Shown: positions 13,686-26,815, numbered from the stretch's first letter. The stretch is DNA of 64,000 nt from Vanilla planifolia (GCA_023846275.1 CM043872.1:27518670-27582669); one strand, 5' to 3'. The notes: a model not told the origin generated them from the sequence alone. Program-made: numbers and translations.

Positions 13686-15640
13686 TGTTAGGTCCCTTAT
13701 ATTTGATGAGTCAAGTCATAATATTTAATATTTTATTCTAATAAGTTGTTTAGTATAAATTAAATTTAGTTTTAAAGAGTAAATCATGCACTTTTAAAGA
13801 TGGAGAACTAATAGTTTTTAAAACACTTTGGAGAGCTCAACAAACTTGTAGGATGGAAGACCTACATATCGACTTTTATAAGTTTTTTACTATAAAATAG
13901 AATGTAACCTTATTGATTATAAGACACTCTCTATTCATATTAATTTTAAATCTTCTCCGAGTATCCAATTGTTCAATTATCTTCTTAATTTAGCAAACAA
14001 ATATAATTTTATTTTTTCAATCTTATAACCCTTTTCTTATTTAAATCATACTTATATATCTTTATCAAATTTCATGTTAGATTGATTGATATATCTTGAA
14101 TAAATTAAAAAAAATAATTCTATTAAATTGTTCATAATTAAAATTAAAAAATTACTACCACATTCCAGCTTGTGCCTAAGTGCAAAGCTCTCAAGCCAAG
14201 AAGGCCCGAGCAGGCACATGCAAGCCTCAGGTCAGGACACAGTTGGAACCAAATCGAGACGAGCCAGATCTTGGTAATGGAGAATTCTTAAACAGGATAA
14301 GGTAAGCCATTGGATCAAGCTTGGTAGCACTCAAAACATGTATATGAATCAGGTTAGATCTATAATAACATGTATGTTTTGAATACACTCAGATGATGAA
14401 ATCCTAGGTGCACGAGAGGGGAGCTAGCCCCAATTAGGCTCAAATATAACACCTATGCAAACACTTATAAAGTGTAAAACTTTTATGTATGTTGAAATGT
14501 GAGAATAATCTTTCTACCTGTCTACTTCAAAAATTAGGAGCACTCAGCACCATTTGATCGCTCATTTTTTTGTGACCGCACGACTGTGATTACATCCAAC
14601 ATTTTATGTCTAAAGCATGTGACATTCTCACCATCTGATCTTCAATTGGAAAATAATTATTTCATTTGTTGCAAAGTGATTGACCCTTGCTTAATAACCA
14701 ACGACTATGATCTCATCCAACTTCATCAAATAGTCTTCCTTGTGAAATATCCATCCTTGAATCATGCAGCTCCTAAATATAAGTTTTGAATCTGACACTT
14801 GAGATCCATTCTGACTTTAATGTTGTTGAGTTGAACAATCCATATCTCATATGACATGATCAGATTACCTAAATCGAATTTGTCTTGATTAGACCATTGA
14901 TATAAATCTGAGAGTTTATATCACCTCTGATGAAATCCAATGCCCTAGACCCATCCATCCTAATAGTTAATTCTCTAGTAATTATTTTATCCATTTTGGA
15001 AAAAATATTTTAACCTAGTTGGAAAAGCTTTTTAAACTATTTGGCTGTAGCTTTTTAAATAGTTTTTCAACACATTTTAATAGGTATAATCAAATTTTTT
15101 TTATAAATATCTATCCATTACAAATAAAATAACTAATAAATATAAATTAATCTTTAAGTTCTCAACAAAATATTGCTTAATATTCTACTAGTATAAATTC
15201 TACTTTCAACAACTACGAATTATTTTTCTCAAATCGTAAATTTTTTCAATTAAGTTTTACACTTCTAAACTTTCAATTTCTTATTTTTTTTTCAAATTTA
15301 AGCTCATTTGTCTTATTCTATTAACTAAAAAGTATAGAAAATTGTATGCATTTATCAAAAAATTTTCATCTTATTGAATTTTTCTTTTTACTTTTGGGGT
15401 TGGAGGCCCAATATTTGTGAAAGCTCGAGTTTGGTTTCATCTTAAAAAATAGGGTTAGGGTTGAGCTCACAAAGCCTGAGCTAGAGTTGAATCCACAAAG
15501 CTAAAAGGTTAGAGGTGAATTGTATGAAAAAATCTTAAATTGTAACCATTTGTTAGTCATATTTTTCTCGACCTCGATTATGGGTGGATGTAGGTTTTAA
15601 TTTGAACTAAACCATCTAAAAATTTTGGTATCTTTTTTTT
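13686..15640 (+). mobile_element. Old LTR of the same retrotransposon family (copy B)
   Basis: It starts with TGTTAGGTCC at 13686 and runs parallel to copy A at 1-2080. The matching landmarks are the AAGTGCAAAGCTCT phrase near 14176, CCTAGGTGCACGAGAGG near 14403, a TTTTTTATAAATATCTATCC TATA-like site near 15100, and a GTAGGTTTTAATTTGAAC stretch near 15590. Similarity to copy A stops at about 15640, so the 3' end is either lost or strongly diverged. No primer-binding site or internal coding region adjoins it, so it behaves as a solo or truncated LTR. It is old and broken. Confidence 0.6.
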
Positions 15641-18600
15641 AGAATTTATATAACCTAGATTTGTAAGATTAAACATTACATTAAAAATGTACCTAAAGAT
15701 AAACCCAAAGGTATGAGCTTGATTAAGAACTTAAGTGATAACCCAGATAGCTAAAATATCCTTATGACGATTCAATTTAAAGGCTAAGCAAAGTTGAATC
15801 AGAGGTACATAAGTAACCCTTGGATATCCCAAATAATTATTGATATCCTAAACAAGTGAAGTTTATACTTTAGAATACTGATTAACATAATAAGCAAAAT
15901 AAACTTAATAATAAAGGGGATTAGAATGTAGTGAGCTCAAGGTTATGGTTCATCTAGTCATTTTATTAATAGATAGAATTATGTGACTCATCAAATTTTA
16001 TATTTTGTGTCTATATGCTACTAGTCTACTTTCAACCCACAAAAAGGTCATGATGTCATGCTTCACCCAACATTAATTAATATAATCAGATAAAACATAT
16101 TCAAAATATAAATTTATCAGATAAATCAAAGCTAATAATATTAAAAGTGAGGACACAAGCTAAGAAAATAAAGTGAGGGTGATATTAAAATCTATGATAA
16201 TCTTGAAATATCTTAAAAAAAATAAACCATAATTAAAGAATTATCATACTACATGATTGTCTAGAAAACCATTATCAATAAAAAAATTTGAAATAAAAAA
16301 GAAGTGTTCTCAGACACATAATATATCTCACACTCATGAAATACATCACCTTTTCAGTCCCTAAGTCAAACTATATTCTAAAAATAATCAATTCACTAAG
16401 TGTTAATATCCTTTAAAGATGGAAGAAATCATAGAATCAAACCAAGAAAATTTTGATCAAGTATGATTAAACATGATCAAGTTAATTTTTAAAACATAAT
16501 ATATATATATATATATTAATAAAAAGAATTCTTTGAGATAAACTCAATGGTATTGATATTGTAATGTTTTGAGACATAGGAAATTTATTATGAATTTTAA
16601 TGATCATGATATAATTATAATTTTTAAAATATATCTCAGGATAAATTAGTAATTTCTTGAATTTTGGCTTTGGTAAAAATCAATTTACATAAGTTAGATA
16701 TATAAATAAAGAAAAATGGAATACACTACGATAGATCTATAATTTTATAAATTTTAATGCAATTATAATTTATTTAAAATAGGATAGAATTACAAATAAT
16801 AGAATATCAGAGGAGCATAATGTAAATTATCACAATCAGGGTTCTCGTTAGCTTTTGATAACCATTTGGTGTCGCAATAGAAGTGCATTTTGACAATAAT
16901 TATTTGCCCAAAATAAATGTGGTATAAAGAATTGAATAAAGAAACTGAATTAGAATGAGAATATTTAACATACTTAATTATAAATTAAAGTTTTAAAATT
17001 GAATGATTGGTATATCTCTAAGACATTATCTTTATATATTCTTGAATTATATTATAACCTCATCAAAAAAAGATGACCATCTATAACTACACAATACTTA
17101 TATTGATGATTAAAATAAGTTTAGCCCTTATACATGATATAAGTTAAGGATAACTCACTTATATTTACATAATGTTAATATACATAATATAAGGCACATG
17201 CTATTATAATTATGATACACTTACATGGTCATATAATATTTGTTCTAGAGAAAAGTGATATAGAGGAAAACATTTAAGTTATATATTAGAAATAAAATGA
17301 ATAAGAAAATAATGGATTTTATCTTTATAAGAAATAAATGACCAAGCCTTACAAAATATAATAAATGATGAATGAGATGATAAAAGAAGATACATCTGTA
17401 TGTTCACATTTTTTTTTGCTTGTTTTATTAGTTTTCTTATAGTATAACTCATTTCATTATGAACATTAGTTTTCTATTATCATGACATAATTATTCATTT
17501 TTTATAAGAGTATTATTTTTATATAATTTTTTTATTTTTTTCTTCTAAGTTTTGTAAAGTCTTATTAATATTTATATTATTAGTAATACATCTATTGTAC
17601 CAAGAGATATAAACTTAAATACTATGGATAAGAAGTTTTATTTTTTAGCTGGTATATTGATTGGTCTTTTATGGGTTTCTATATTATGTGCATATGTAGA
17701 TCTTTATAGATTTTGTATAATATTTATTTTGTATTAGATGGTAATGTAATTGAATTATTTGTTTATACTATATGATTCAACGATAAGTGTTTAAGTTTTT
17801 GTCTCAATATTAAGTATATACTTAGGGTTTTTGTGTCATTGCCTATTGATTTAATTATTCATAACATTTGATTTTCATGATGATTATATAGATAGTGAGG
17901 TAGGGCCTTAATAATATAAGTATAGTTTAGTATGCATACAAGTATGATGACATGATATCTCCAATAACAAATCATACTAGTTCAATATGTCTTTCAAAGT
18001 TGTACAATCTATAATATAAATGTATAGTATCATAACCTAGATTGTAATCATCTGATAATAATGCCATATAAGTATAATTTATGATTAGTATACCATGCAC
18101 CAACGTATAAGTCTAATGTATTTATTATACTAGTATGATGCATGTACTTAATTATTTAAATAAATGATTAAACAAATAGACTTGAATAATAATGACTGTA
18201 TTCATCGTATTATTCGATCTTGGTTCATACAAGTTTGATCCCCAATGACTATTTGATCATGTTAAGAATCAAACAAATGATTCTTACAGAGACATTTCAT
18301 AACACATTGGATTGTTTGATTCATAAATAGTACTAGGATGATCTAAGCCAAAAACTCATAAATGCATAAACTAAAGGCCTCTTATAATCCTTTATTGTAG
18401 AATCAACCTAAAACTTGCAAGATCCATTTCCTTAACCATCAAAACAAGAAATACATATTTTAGGGATGAAAACTATGGTGATAAGTTATCTTAAAATGAA
18501 GTTTCCTTAAGTCAAGGTTGAAAATCACATTTTTCTTAAGGTCCTCTTCTTTCCTTTCTTATCTCACTAAAATAGTGCAAGAAATTGCAATAAAAAGCCA

Positions 18601-21600
18601 AAAAGATTCTCTTCACTCTTCGAGCTTCTCCTCTCTTTACTCTCCTAGTTTCACGCTCACTTTCCAAATGCTAAAATTGGTTTTTGAGAAAAGAGAGGGA
18701 GCTTGTCCTCTTATTTAATAAGAGGATAAGTTAGCTGTAGTTTAATATGATAAATTCTTTTTTATCTTTATCTTTAAGAATTTATTGAAAATCCAAGTGA
18801 TCTCTAAAAAATACAAACCACGTACAAGCTGGTTCCTTATGACGAGATTTTTATAATGATTTTTTTCAAATCTGAGATCTAACTACCATTGTTATGGTAT
18901 ATTTTTGAAGTACCTATTAGACAATATAGTTTTCTGTTCTAGATATAGAATATATATATCCTATACGTGAAACATAAATTTGAAAAAATAATTAAAATAA
19001 ATTTATTAGATTGTTATATTAGACTCGATTATTTATATGTTGTGGATGCATACCACTACCCCACTTTAGAGCTAAAGGAGATCATGGACTTGGTCATGTA
19101 TTTGGTGTAATACCTACTTCACACTTATGTGATTGGACTATGAGTGAGCACTAGATTTTTGGAGGGACATTATGCAATAAGTTTTATCCAAAATTAAAAT
19201 CATTGTATGATAGATATTTGAGAAGTCCTGATAGTTATCCAATAAGATCTTTTGAGTTATGACAATAGCACCATTAAATATAGTTCTCATGTATTAGATT
19301 AATTCAGTGATATGATATTCATCTATGTTATTTGATTATGATATTGATTATATGTTGTTTTATAAATTTGATATAGTACTTTGGTTTGGGATATTATTTT
19401 TATAATATGATTTGAGAATTTCTTATAAAGCTATAACTTGCTCCCATTATTTTTACATGTAAGTTTGGAAAATTAGGAGTTGAAGCAAGGGACTATACTT
19501 GGTAATGAATCTAGTAATTTCAATATTGTTTATTTACAAATTTGGTTTTAATGATAATAATGTTTATCTTTTATCACTCTAATATTTGTACCTTGATAGA
19601 TTTAAGGTATACCAAACATTTTATTATGAACTTGGATATTAGTATTTTTATAACATTTTATATGTTGGATTTATAGATTTGTGGATTTTCTTTGAGAAAT
19701 GTTATTCATTTAGCATATCATGCACAGATGGTAATACAGGTTTATAGATTACTTTGGTACCATACACATATTAGTGTGGTTGGTGCATTACCTTAGCTTA
19801 GCATCAACCAATTCAATACCAGCTCGATAACTTGATAGTAAAGGGCATTGTTCATTTTGGCAGTCACGTAATGAACAAAATTATCAATTTGGTAGATCAT
19901 GACTCTGAGTCTAAATGTCAAATCTAGAGAGTAGAAAAGTGGCTAGTCAAGCATATTTATTTAGTGTATAATTTTGTTGCATCAAAGGTTTAAAAAAACA
20001 TAGCATTAAAAGCTAAGCGTTGACAGTTTCCACTAGTTGTAGAAAAACCACTTGCACTTACTCAAGAATCCTTAGTTGCTTTCACTTCCTAGGCACCATT
20101 TTTAATATTAAAGAAGAATAAATTATTATAAAAATTCCATTAATTATCTTTACTTCTAAAATTCTTGAGAATTCAAAATAACTTTCAAAAACTTGTGACT
20201 ACATATTGATAACATGTATTATCATATTTTAAACTTTGGGCTTTTACAGGATGTATTGATGGTCAAAACAAATCAAAGATTATGATTGTAAAACAAAATA
20301 TTATCCAAACAAAGCAAATGTAGTGGAGAGTGCTTTGAGTAGTAATAATCATTTGAAATTGTCATCAATAAAAGTTAATAAACAATAATTACATTTTGAG
20401 TCGAACAATTTTGTTATTTTATTTCAAATGTTAAAAAAAAGTTGTTATTCTAAATAGCGATAAACCCAAAATTGCTTGGCTTAGTAAAGATGAATCAAGA
20501 GTTTTAAAGCTGATTTTGAAAGCTAAAGGTTGAAATTAGGTTTTGGCTTGGTTAAATAGAAATTCTTATATATCAAAACAAGTTATGCACTCCAAATGCT
20601 AATTACATGAGACAAATGTTATTGAAAAAAGCTCACAATTCTAAATATTAAGTTCATATCAATGAAAAATAAGATTTGTTATGAGTTAAGCTAAATCTTT
20701 TAGAGGCTAAGAACGAAATAAGGTGTTGCTAGGTCTAAAAATGCTTAATTTATTAACAAATTAAATAAGAGCATTAGTGAATATGGCATCCCATTTTTAA
20801 AATAAGATACCTCTTGAATTCTTAAACCATTTTTTTAAAAGAAAAATATGTATTAAAAAATCACCCTTGTTTTAAAAATCTCTTTTCAATTTAATTCTTT
20901 TTTAAAAATTAATGTTTAATTATCTTTTATAATATAAGTAGATGTTTTTTTTATCACAAATTAATGTAAGAAAATCATACATTTCATTTATCATGAGTGA
21001 AAGCTAAATGTTGACATTTTTTGCAACAAATGTAAGGCAAGAAATTCCAAAGTAGTAAATAGGTAAATTTGCTATTGCAAAAGTGCTAAAACACTAATGT
21101 CTTCTTTTTCTATTTTATTAGTATAAAAATAAATGCATTTGTTAAGATATTAACTCCACTCAAAAACTACCTTAGAGCTTTCTGAGGTAGATCTCTATTA
21201 TTATAATTATTAAACTAAAAATAGATTGGGTTAACATTTACAAGATTAGTAAACAAAGTTTTTATAATCATGCATGCAAAATAGCATATTTAATTTTATT
21301 TTTTTCATTAAAACCATCAACTTATTTCAATGAGCTCAATCCAAAATACTTTAGGAAAATACAATTCAAACAAAACTTAACATCTACAATGTTGAGACAT
21401 AATATTTTGATCCTCAATCCTATAATTCAATTCACACCAACATGATAATGCTCAAAGAAAATAATATTGAACAAACTTTTTTTAAAATACTTATTCATAA
21501 TTTTTCATTAATTTTGCATATTCTCATTTTAGTAATCACAAGGTATTGCATTGCTAGAGTACATTGATCCAGTGGGCCATCTATGGCTGATTTGAATCCA

Positions 21601-22050
21601 TCCGTACATCACAATCATCTTCCCCAACAAACCTTCCTTCTCTTCAGCAATAACCATAAAAAAGTCTGAGCTGAATCAGCTAACAGCTATGGAAGGAAAG
21701 AAGTCGCACTTTATACCGTCATCTATCTACAATTAAAACCACCAGTATTTGTTCAGTACAGCGTATTGACATGTGCAATTAATGTTATTTAAATCCTTTA
21801 TATATTTAATTTGATAGTATTTTTTGAATTATATTACTAAAAGGTATATTTTTTTTACAAAAAAAAAATAACATTTTACTACATGTGGATGCTAGTATTC
21901 ATGATTAAAAAAATAAACATAAAATATCAAAATGTTTTTTTTCCCTTACCAAAAATACCCTAAAACTCTTGTATTCGACAATTTGTTATTCAAATAATAA
22001 TTACTGCATTAATTTATTATATCACCCAAATTAATTTTGCCTATTTACAT
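15641..22050. other. AT-rich intergenic DNA with no recognised gene
   Basis: The stretch is AT-rich throughout and includes a short (AT)n at about 16499-16516. No coding exon or RNA gene is recognised. Two places stand out in composition: an LTR-like block near 18340-19200, and a GC-richer segment at about 21545-21740 with CT-rich content. The latter could be a conserved non-coding element or a decayed promoter, but I cannot assign it. Confidence 0.4.
18340..19200 (-). mobile_element. Possible LTR-like remnant, minus orientation
   Basis: Read on the minus strand, a TATTAAATAAG box (about 18712-18722) is followed by a purine-rich AGGAGAGTAAAGAGAGG leader, an arrangement common in plant LTRs. 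Next to it at 19030-19200 is a GC-richer, non-coding piece. No ends, target-site duplication or partner copy were found. The family is unknown, and it could equally be non-LTR sequence. Confidence 0.25.
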
Positions 22051-23814
22051 ACAAAATGAAACGTAAAACCAATTTTGATATTTTGAAAGAGAATTCGGGT
22101 CATGATCACAATCTTCAGTTGGTTTCATGTGCGGTCGAATCGCCAAGCCTTTACCTCACATTATCAAGAGAGGACATCTCATGTGACAAGTCTATTATCT
22201 CATCTCAAATAATGCAAAACCTTTTGTTCGATTCTTACATAAATTTCTATATGATTATTCTATCTTTACATTACATTTCAATTTCAATTTATGATATATC
22301 ATCATGTTTATTCGAACTCATAAACCTCATATACATAGTTCTCAAAAGCTGACCTAAACAAAATGCCTTGAATATTATTGCAACAGACATATATAGCAGT
22401 AACATAAAGTAAAGGCTAAAACCTATGGGATTCCAAAGCCCTCAATAGAAAAGGGAAAAAGGAGAAGTTAGAATGGGACAGAACAATGGAATACAAATCA
22501 ATCATGGTGAAAGATCTCCAGCAAAGTTGGTTCAGCACAAAAAGCTTTAGGTATGTTTCACATCAACCATAGCTAACTTTCTTGCTGTTATGTCTGTGAA
22601 TTGCTTGTCGGATGACAATTTTGCATCAGTTTAGGAAAGCTTATCAGGAAAATTCACCTTTGTTCCTTGACAGTTACTAAACTTGATGTTTGGTAGAGGA
22701 TTATTCATGGCAGTTTTGAGCTTTGAGAGCATCTAAACAATGTTGATAGCTTTTTTTGTTCTATTTAATGTTATATAAAAGGTATAGAAAATTCAAGGAG
22801 GTGATTGAATTAAAACACATTATTGCTGTTGAAAGATCTAAAACATTTGGTTTAATAATATTACAAAATTACAATATCAAGAAATAAAATTTAATTAAAC
22901 TAAAATGTTAATGCCTCCATATTGAAAATGAAATTTAAAAACTATGCATTATAAAATATTAGGTCAACAAATGACATTTTAAATAATATTAATATCTAGA
23001 TATTTATATTTTTCAAATAATATGGAATAACAAAAAATTCCTTAAAAGGTACAATAAAATCTATTACTTTAAAATTACAATGTCGACAATAAAACCAACG
23101 TCATTACATCTGCTTAAGATAACTTCACCAATATGAATACATTAACCCAAAAGCAAGAATTACTTCACACCTCCTCACAAACGTTTCTGAAGCATGCTTC
23201 AAGACACTTTAAACCCAACAATTCATTCAAGCAGAAGTAACCGATCCTTGAAAGACCTGAATGAGCTCAGATCTTTAACACAAAACAATAATTCATGTCA
23301 CAGTCACCTCCTTGATTCCCATCCATACGTTTTTCCCCATGTCTCTCTTCTTCATCAGCTTTAATTTACATACAGATGACCAACTAAAACGTCAACTATT
23401 GGATTTCTGTTTCTTAATTCAACAAACAATTAACTAGTTACCTGCTTAAGGCAGATCAGATTCAATGGGCTTCACGAAGCTGTGGTCCCTTGGCATAAAG
23501 AATATCATTCATGAACTGATTCTTTGAAGAAAAAAACAAAAAGGTAGAGAAAAAAACTTCAGTACCCATGGAATTTAACTCATTAAATAAAACACAGATC
23601 AAATCAAACTAAAGCAAAATATGCTCTTGCATGGTTAAAAAGACACGTAAAACCTAAAATTTTAATTTCCCGTTCAAAACCCAAGGATCAGGAAATTGAA
23701 CCCTAATGAAAATTTCTGCAGTGATGAAGAGATTTAATTCCTTACATGGAATGAAATATTATAGCAGATCTGATAAAGGTAAAGAAAGACAGCAGTTAGG
23801 GTTTTACACAATTT

Positions 23815-23929
23815 GGTCTCTCCCTGTAATTTCCCACAGCTTTATTGAACTGCAAACCTAACCCTAATTTTCCTTTTCCCGAAGGAGGAATGCAGTTCAA
23901 GAAAGCTGTGGAAGACTACAAGAAAGACC
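23815..23929 (-). ncRNA. MIR396: miR396 precursor hairpin
   Basis: The mature 5p microRNA is the reverse complement of 23893-23913. It begins UUCCACAGCUU and ends CUUGAACUG, the miR396a form. The star strand is the reverse complement of 23830-23850 (starts GUUCAAUAAAGC, ends GUGGGAAA), the usual miR396*. The arms pair over about 40 bases: the base GGTCTTTCTTGTA pairs with the complement of GGTCTCTCCCTGTA, and the loop contains AAAAGGAAAATTAGGG. In plants miR396 guides cleavage of growth-regulating factor (GRF) mRNAs and so limits cell proliferation in leaves and other organs; that is family knowledge. The 90-codon plus-strand reading frame over this site is only the antisense of the hairpin. 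Confidence 0.96.
23893..23913 (-). ncRNA. miR396: Mature miR396 (5p)
   Basis: These 21 nt on the minus strand match the canonical plant miR396a, with G as the last base. The 5' base is U, which favours loading into AGO1. The star sits opposite at 23830-23850, and the duplex leaves the usual short 3' overhangs. Confidence 0.95.
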
Positions 23930-24184
23930 ATCCGTTCCCCATGTTGATGCGAAGACGCAGAGGAGGAGATCGACAGAGGGCAGCTTGGGCATGTGAAATT
24001 TATAGAGAAAGAAGGCGGAGAGATAGTGGAGACTTCGTGATGGTTGGGTCAATACTTAACCCTATCCCGAGAAGAATATACACCCCTGACCCGAACCGCT
24101 TCTTCTCCTTCCTCTAATATTTATTAGTCATTAAAATATTTAATAAATTATTTTATATAAATATATAAATGTGTATATTTTTTA

Positions 24185-24735
24185 GACCTAGGCCGTTTCT
24201 CCTTACCCCACTTTTATGTCCTTAGTAATGGGTCGTAGTGGTTTGGTCCCCGTGGGCAGCTCCAGCATATGAAATACGTTGGTCCAATTGGATGGTCGCG
24301 ATGGGAGATGGAATTCGAGGTCACACGAATCTTGATAACGCAGGTGGATGCGTTGGTGATTGGAGTTTTGTGCGTCCGGATTAGGTAGTAGCGTGGGAAA
24401 GCGATTCGGGAGGAGAAAACAAGAAAAGCTGGAAGCCGGACCGGACGGCGAAGGTGGGGTGGAAAGGAGACAGTCCAGGTGGCCCACAACGAACCTCTTT
24501 CCCAAAGATTGTTAATTAATAATTAATCAATGGCGTTACGAAAATGGATGAGTCTGGTCACCACGGCGTTACGGTCACCGTTCCCGTTCCGTCGGTTTCC
24601 GCCTTTGGGCCTCCACACATGCGCGCACATGTGAAGCCTGGGGTCCGGAGATGAAGTGGGACCACCGATGAGATGGGTGAGCCCGTTCCGCGCTACGGTT
24701 AAATTATGATTATGAAGGGCAGTTGGGAGAGACAA
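24185..24735 (-). promoter_or_regulatory. GC-rich upstream region of MIR396
   Basis: This GC-rich, non-repetitive block starts about 200 bases upstream of the MIR396 TATA box. It contains TTGGTCCC at 24243-24250 and a GTGGGACC at about 24656, both near-matches to the class II TCP site GTGGNCCC. In Arabidopsis TCP4 activates MIR396 (established), so these are reasonable candidate sites, but neither is an exact match. Open frames in it on the minus strand (24203-24735) have no recognisable domain and are probably chance frames in GC-rich DNA. Confidence 0.4.
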
Positions 24736-24749
24736 TTTTTTTGCTTCGT

Positions 24750-26450
24750 GTATGTTTTTTTAATTAATGAAATTTTTACTTTAATTCGTTGGATTTGGAA
24801 ATCTAAATAAAATTTTAAAATTTAAAAACAATTAAAAATTAGATAAAATAAAAATATTGTTTTGTTTTTTTTTTCCATTACAATCTTTTCAATTGAAAAT
24901 TTTGATTATTTGATCACTTATATATAATTTAGTTCAACTATTATCTTAAATAACTAAATGAATATTAGCAAATAATAATAATAATAATAAATATATAATA
25001 TTAATTCTAAGAATTCTCAAAATAATGCATTTTCAAGTATGACATAATATATTAAGAAAAAGATATGCTCTATTAATGCTGAGAGAAGAGTTTGATCTTA
25101 TCCTAAAGAAATGGAAATTATGCACATGAAATAGATTTAGAGAGGGCATCAATGAGTTAATGAATAAAATGAAATTCGATAGTATCATTCTTGATTCAGT
25201 TACAGAAAACCATATAAAAGCACAATTAAAGTGAATTTCACAAAAGATCACTTTAGAGTGCCAAAGTCGAATGTGAAGCATGGGAAAAATTAAATAAATT
25301 AAGTTAACTTTCGTAATTGTAACAATAATAAAGAGATTTTTGGCTTTAATAGATGATAAAGCTAATGTCTTTTATTTCTTTGAATCCCATAATATAGGAT
25401 TATGTCTAAGATGGAGTAATATTTGGTTTTAATAGACGATACAGATGATGTTTTCTTGACCTATTTCAATCGACAAATTTAAAAAAAGAGGATGGTCACA
25501 TTAAAAAATAATTTTATGATCAAATGTGTTAATTGGATATCTAAAAAATATTTTTTTTCTGCAATCTATCAAAGAGAGTTAGAATAAGATATTATAAGAT
25601 ATCCATCATAATTCAATATTAAGTAAAGACATTGAGAAATATATTATATTACAAGGTAAGTTGTGATCTATAAGACAAGGGATTTAGATTGAGTTATACC
25701 TAATCATATTGGTGCAATGCAAAAGATCCAAGATGTTTTGTCATTTGAAAAATATAACATCATGATCTTGGTGATGATATCAAATGCTAAAAAATATGTG
25801 AGATAACTAAGATCTATAATAAAAATACATTATATGAAAATGAGCTCTTTTAGTTATGGCATCAATATTGTAAACAATAAGAGTAAATAGATATAAGTAT
25901 TTATAATCTCATTGGAGAATTAACGAGAAACTAATTAAAAAATAGATTATATTTTTGTATGTGATTATAGTATTAGGATATTGAGTTTTATTTAATACAA
26001 AATTAGTTTTGACTAACACAAGTCTTTTGAAGAGAGAAATACATTGATTTAGTAAAGATGATTATATTAATATGAATAAATATGGGATACCTTAGACAAA
26101 AGAAATAATCAAGTGATCTTTTTAAGATAGAAATATTAAATAAAAAATAATTTGTTACATATTTATAACTATGAGAAACAAAGGTATATAGTTTTACATA
26201 GAAATAAGAAAAAAGATTTTTTACTATATATACAAGATTATTTTCTTTCTATGTCAAAATAACATTTAAATAGGATTTAGTTTGATTTCAACTAGTATGA
26301 AAAGACCACAGATGAACTATATTTCAACTAAAACCTAACAAAATTTGAACAAATCTATTTATGACGTTTGATTTTTAGATAAGTCTTTACATTTATTAAT
26401 TTTTTAAAAATACTTAAATATATTGAAAAATGAATTGAGATAAAAACTAA
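24750..26450 (+). mobile_element. Decayed retroelement, probably Ty3/gypsy gag-protease part
   Basis: Low-GC sequence with traces of a gypsy polyprotein on the plus strand. Around 25330-25400 a FYFFESHNIG-type stretch recalls the zinc-knuckle-proximal gag region (FHxxxGH). Around 25730-25800 VLSFEKYNIMILVMISNAK recalls the segment preceding the protease active site. It is broken in many places and clearly ancient. Neither LTR was found and the limits are approximate. Confidence 0.35.
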
Positions 26451-26485
26451 AATCATCACGGAAATCTAAAATCAATTAACTGATC

Positions 26486-26815
26486 TTGCGACAGTGGAAT
26501 TATTCGAAATTTGACCAAACTTTTTCGTTGGCTTACGATTTTCTTGGTATTACTTTACGCAAAAAATCCACTGCGTTAACGTCGAACCAAGGGTCGGGCT
26601 GCCGGTCCGGAGTGGCAGACATGGCGGGATCACCCGGGCCCGCAAAACCGAACGAACCGGCTTTGCTGGGTTTTGTTTCGCCTCGGGCGGGTGAAATTCT
26701 TCCATAAAATAACGTAGTAAAAATACCCGCGCAGCTTCTCTACAACCCCATCAAAGCGTACCGTTGTTTAGCCTTTCCTTTCTCGCACGTGTGAACCTCG
26801 CCCATGTGGATTTGG
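26486..26815. promoter_or_regulatory. GC-rich island, promoter-like, no assigned gene
   Basis: A 300-base GC-rich island in AT-rich DNA. It contains GCACGTGTG with a G-box core (CACGTG, about 26786), CCCGGGCCCGC, a CT-rich TTTAGCCTTTCCTTTCTCG stretch, and many GGG/CCG words. A 73-codon open frame at 26486-26707 has no recognisable domain. It could be a distal part of the MIR396 promoter pushed away by the repeat at 24750-26450, or the promoter of an unrecognised transcript. Confidence 0.3.

Larger units (their letters stand above)
22370..24110 (-). ncRNA. MIR396: MIR396 primary transcript region (predicted)
   Basis: This is the inferred extent of the primary transcript that carries the miR396 hairpin. 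A TATA box (TATAAAT, minus strand) lies at 23998-24004, so transcription probably starts near 23970. Downstream of the hairpin a donor CCAT|GTAAGG at 23746/23745 and an acceptor TTCAAAG at 23522 bound a likely 224-nt intron. The next exon, 23521-23442, ends at GCAG|GTAACT, so a further 3' exon is expected. The sequence at 22430-23340 is less repetitive than the surroundings and could hold it. Exon ends and the 3' limit are predictions. Confidence 0.55.

Noticed and set aside
1-15640. The two LTR copies as the ends of one element carrying PFP-beta exons
   Set aside because: The PFP exons keep their introns and lie antisense to the LTRs, and the LTR copies are strongly diverged; independent old insertions are simpler.
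23845-24117. Plus-strand 90-codon open frame rich in Arg
   Set aside because: It is the antisense of the miR396 hairpin and its leader; there is no recognised domain and the minus-strand reading explains the sequence fully.
24203-24735. Minus-strand frames of 70-100 codons
   Set aside because: GC-rich promoter-like DNA; no recognised domain, no plausible splice continuation, and it lies directly upstream of the MIR396 TATA box.
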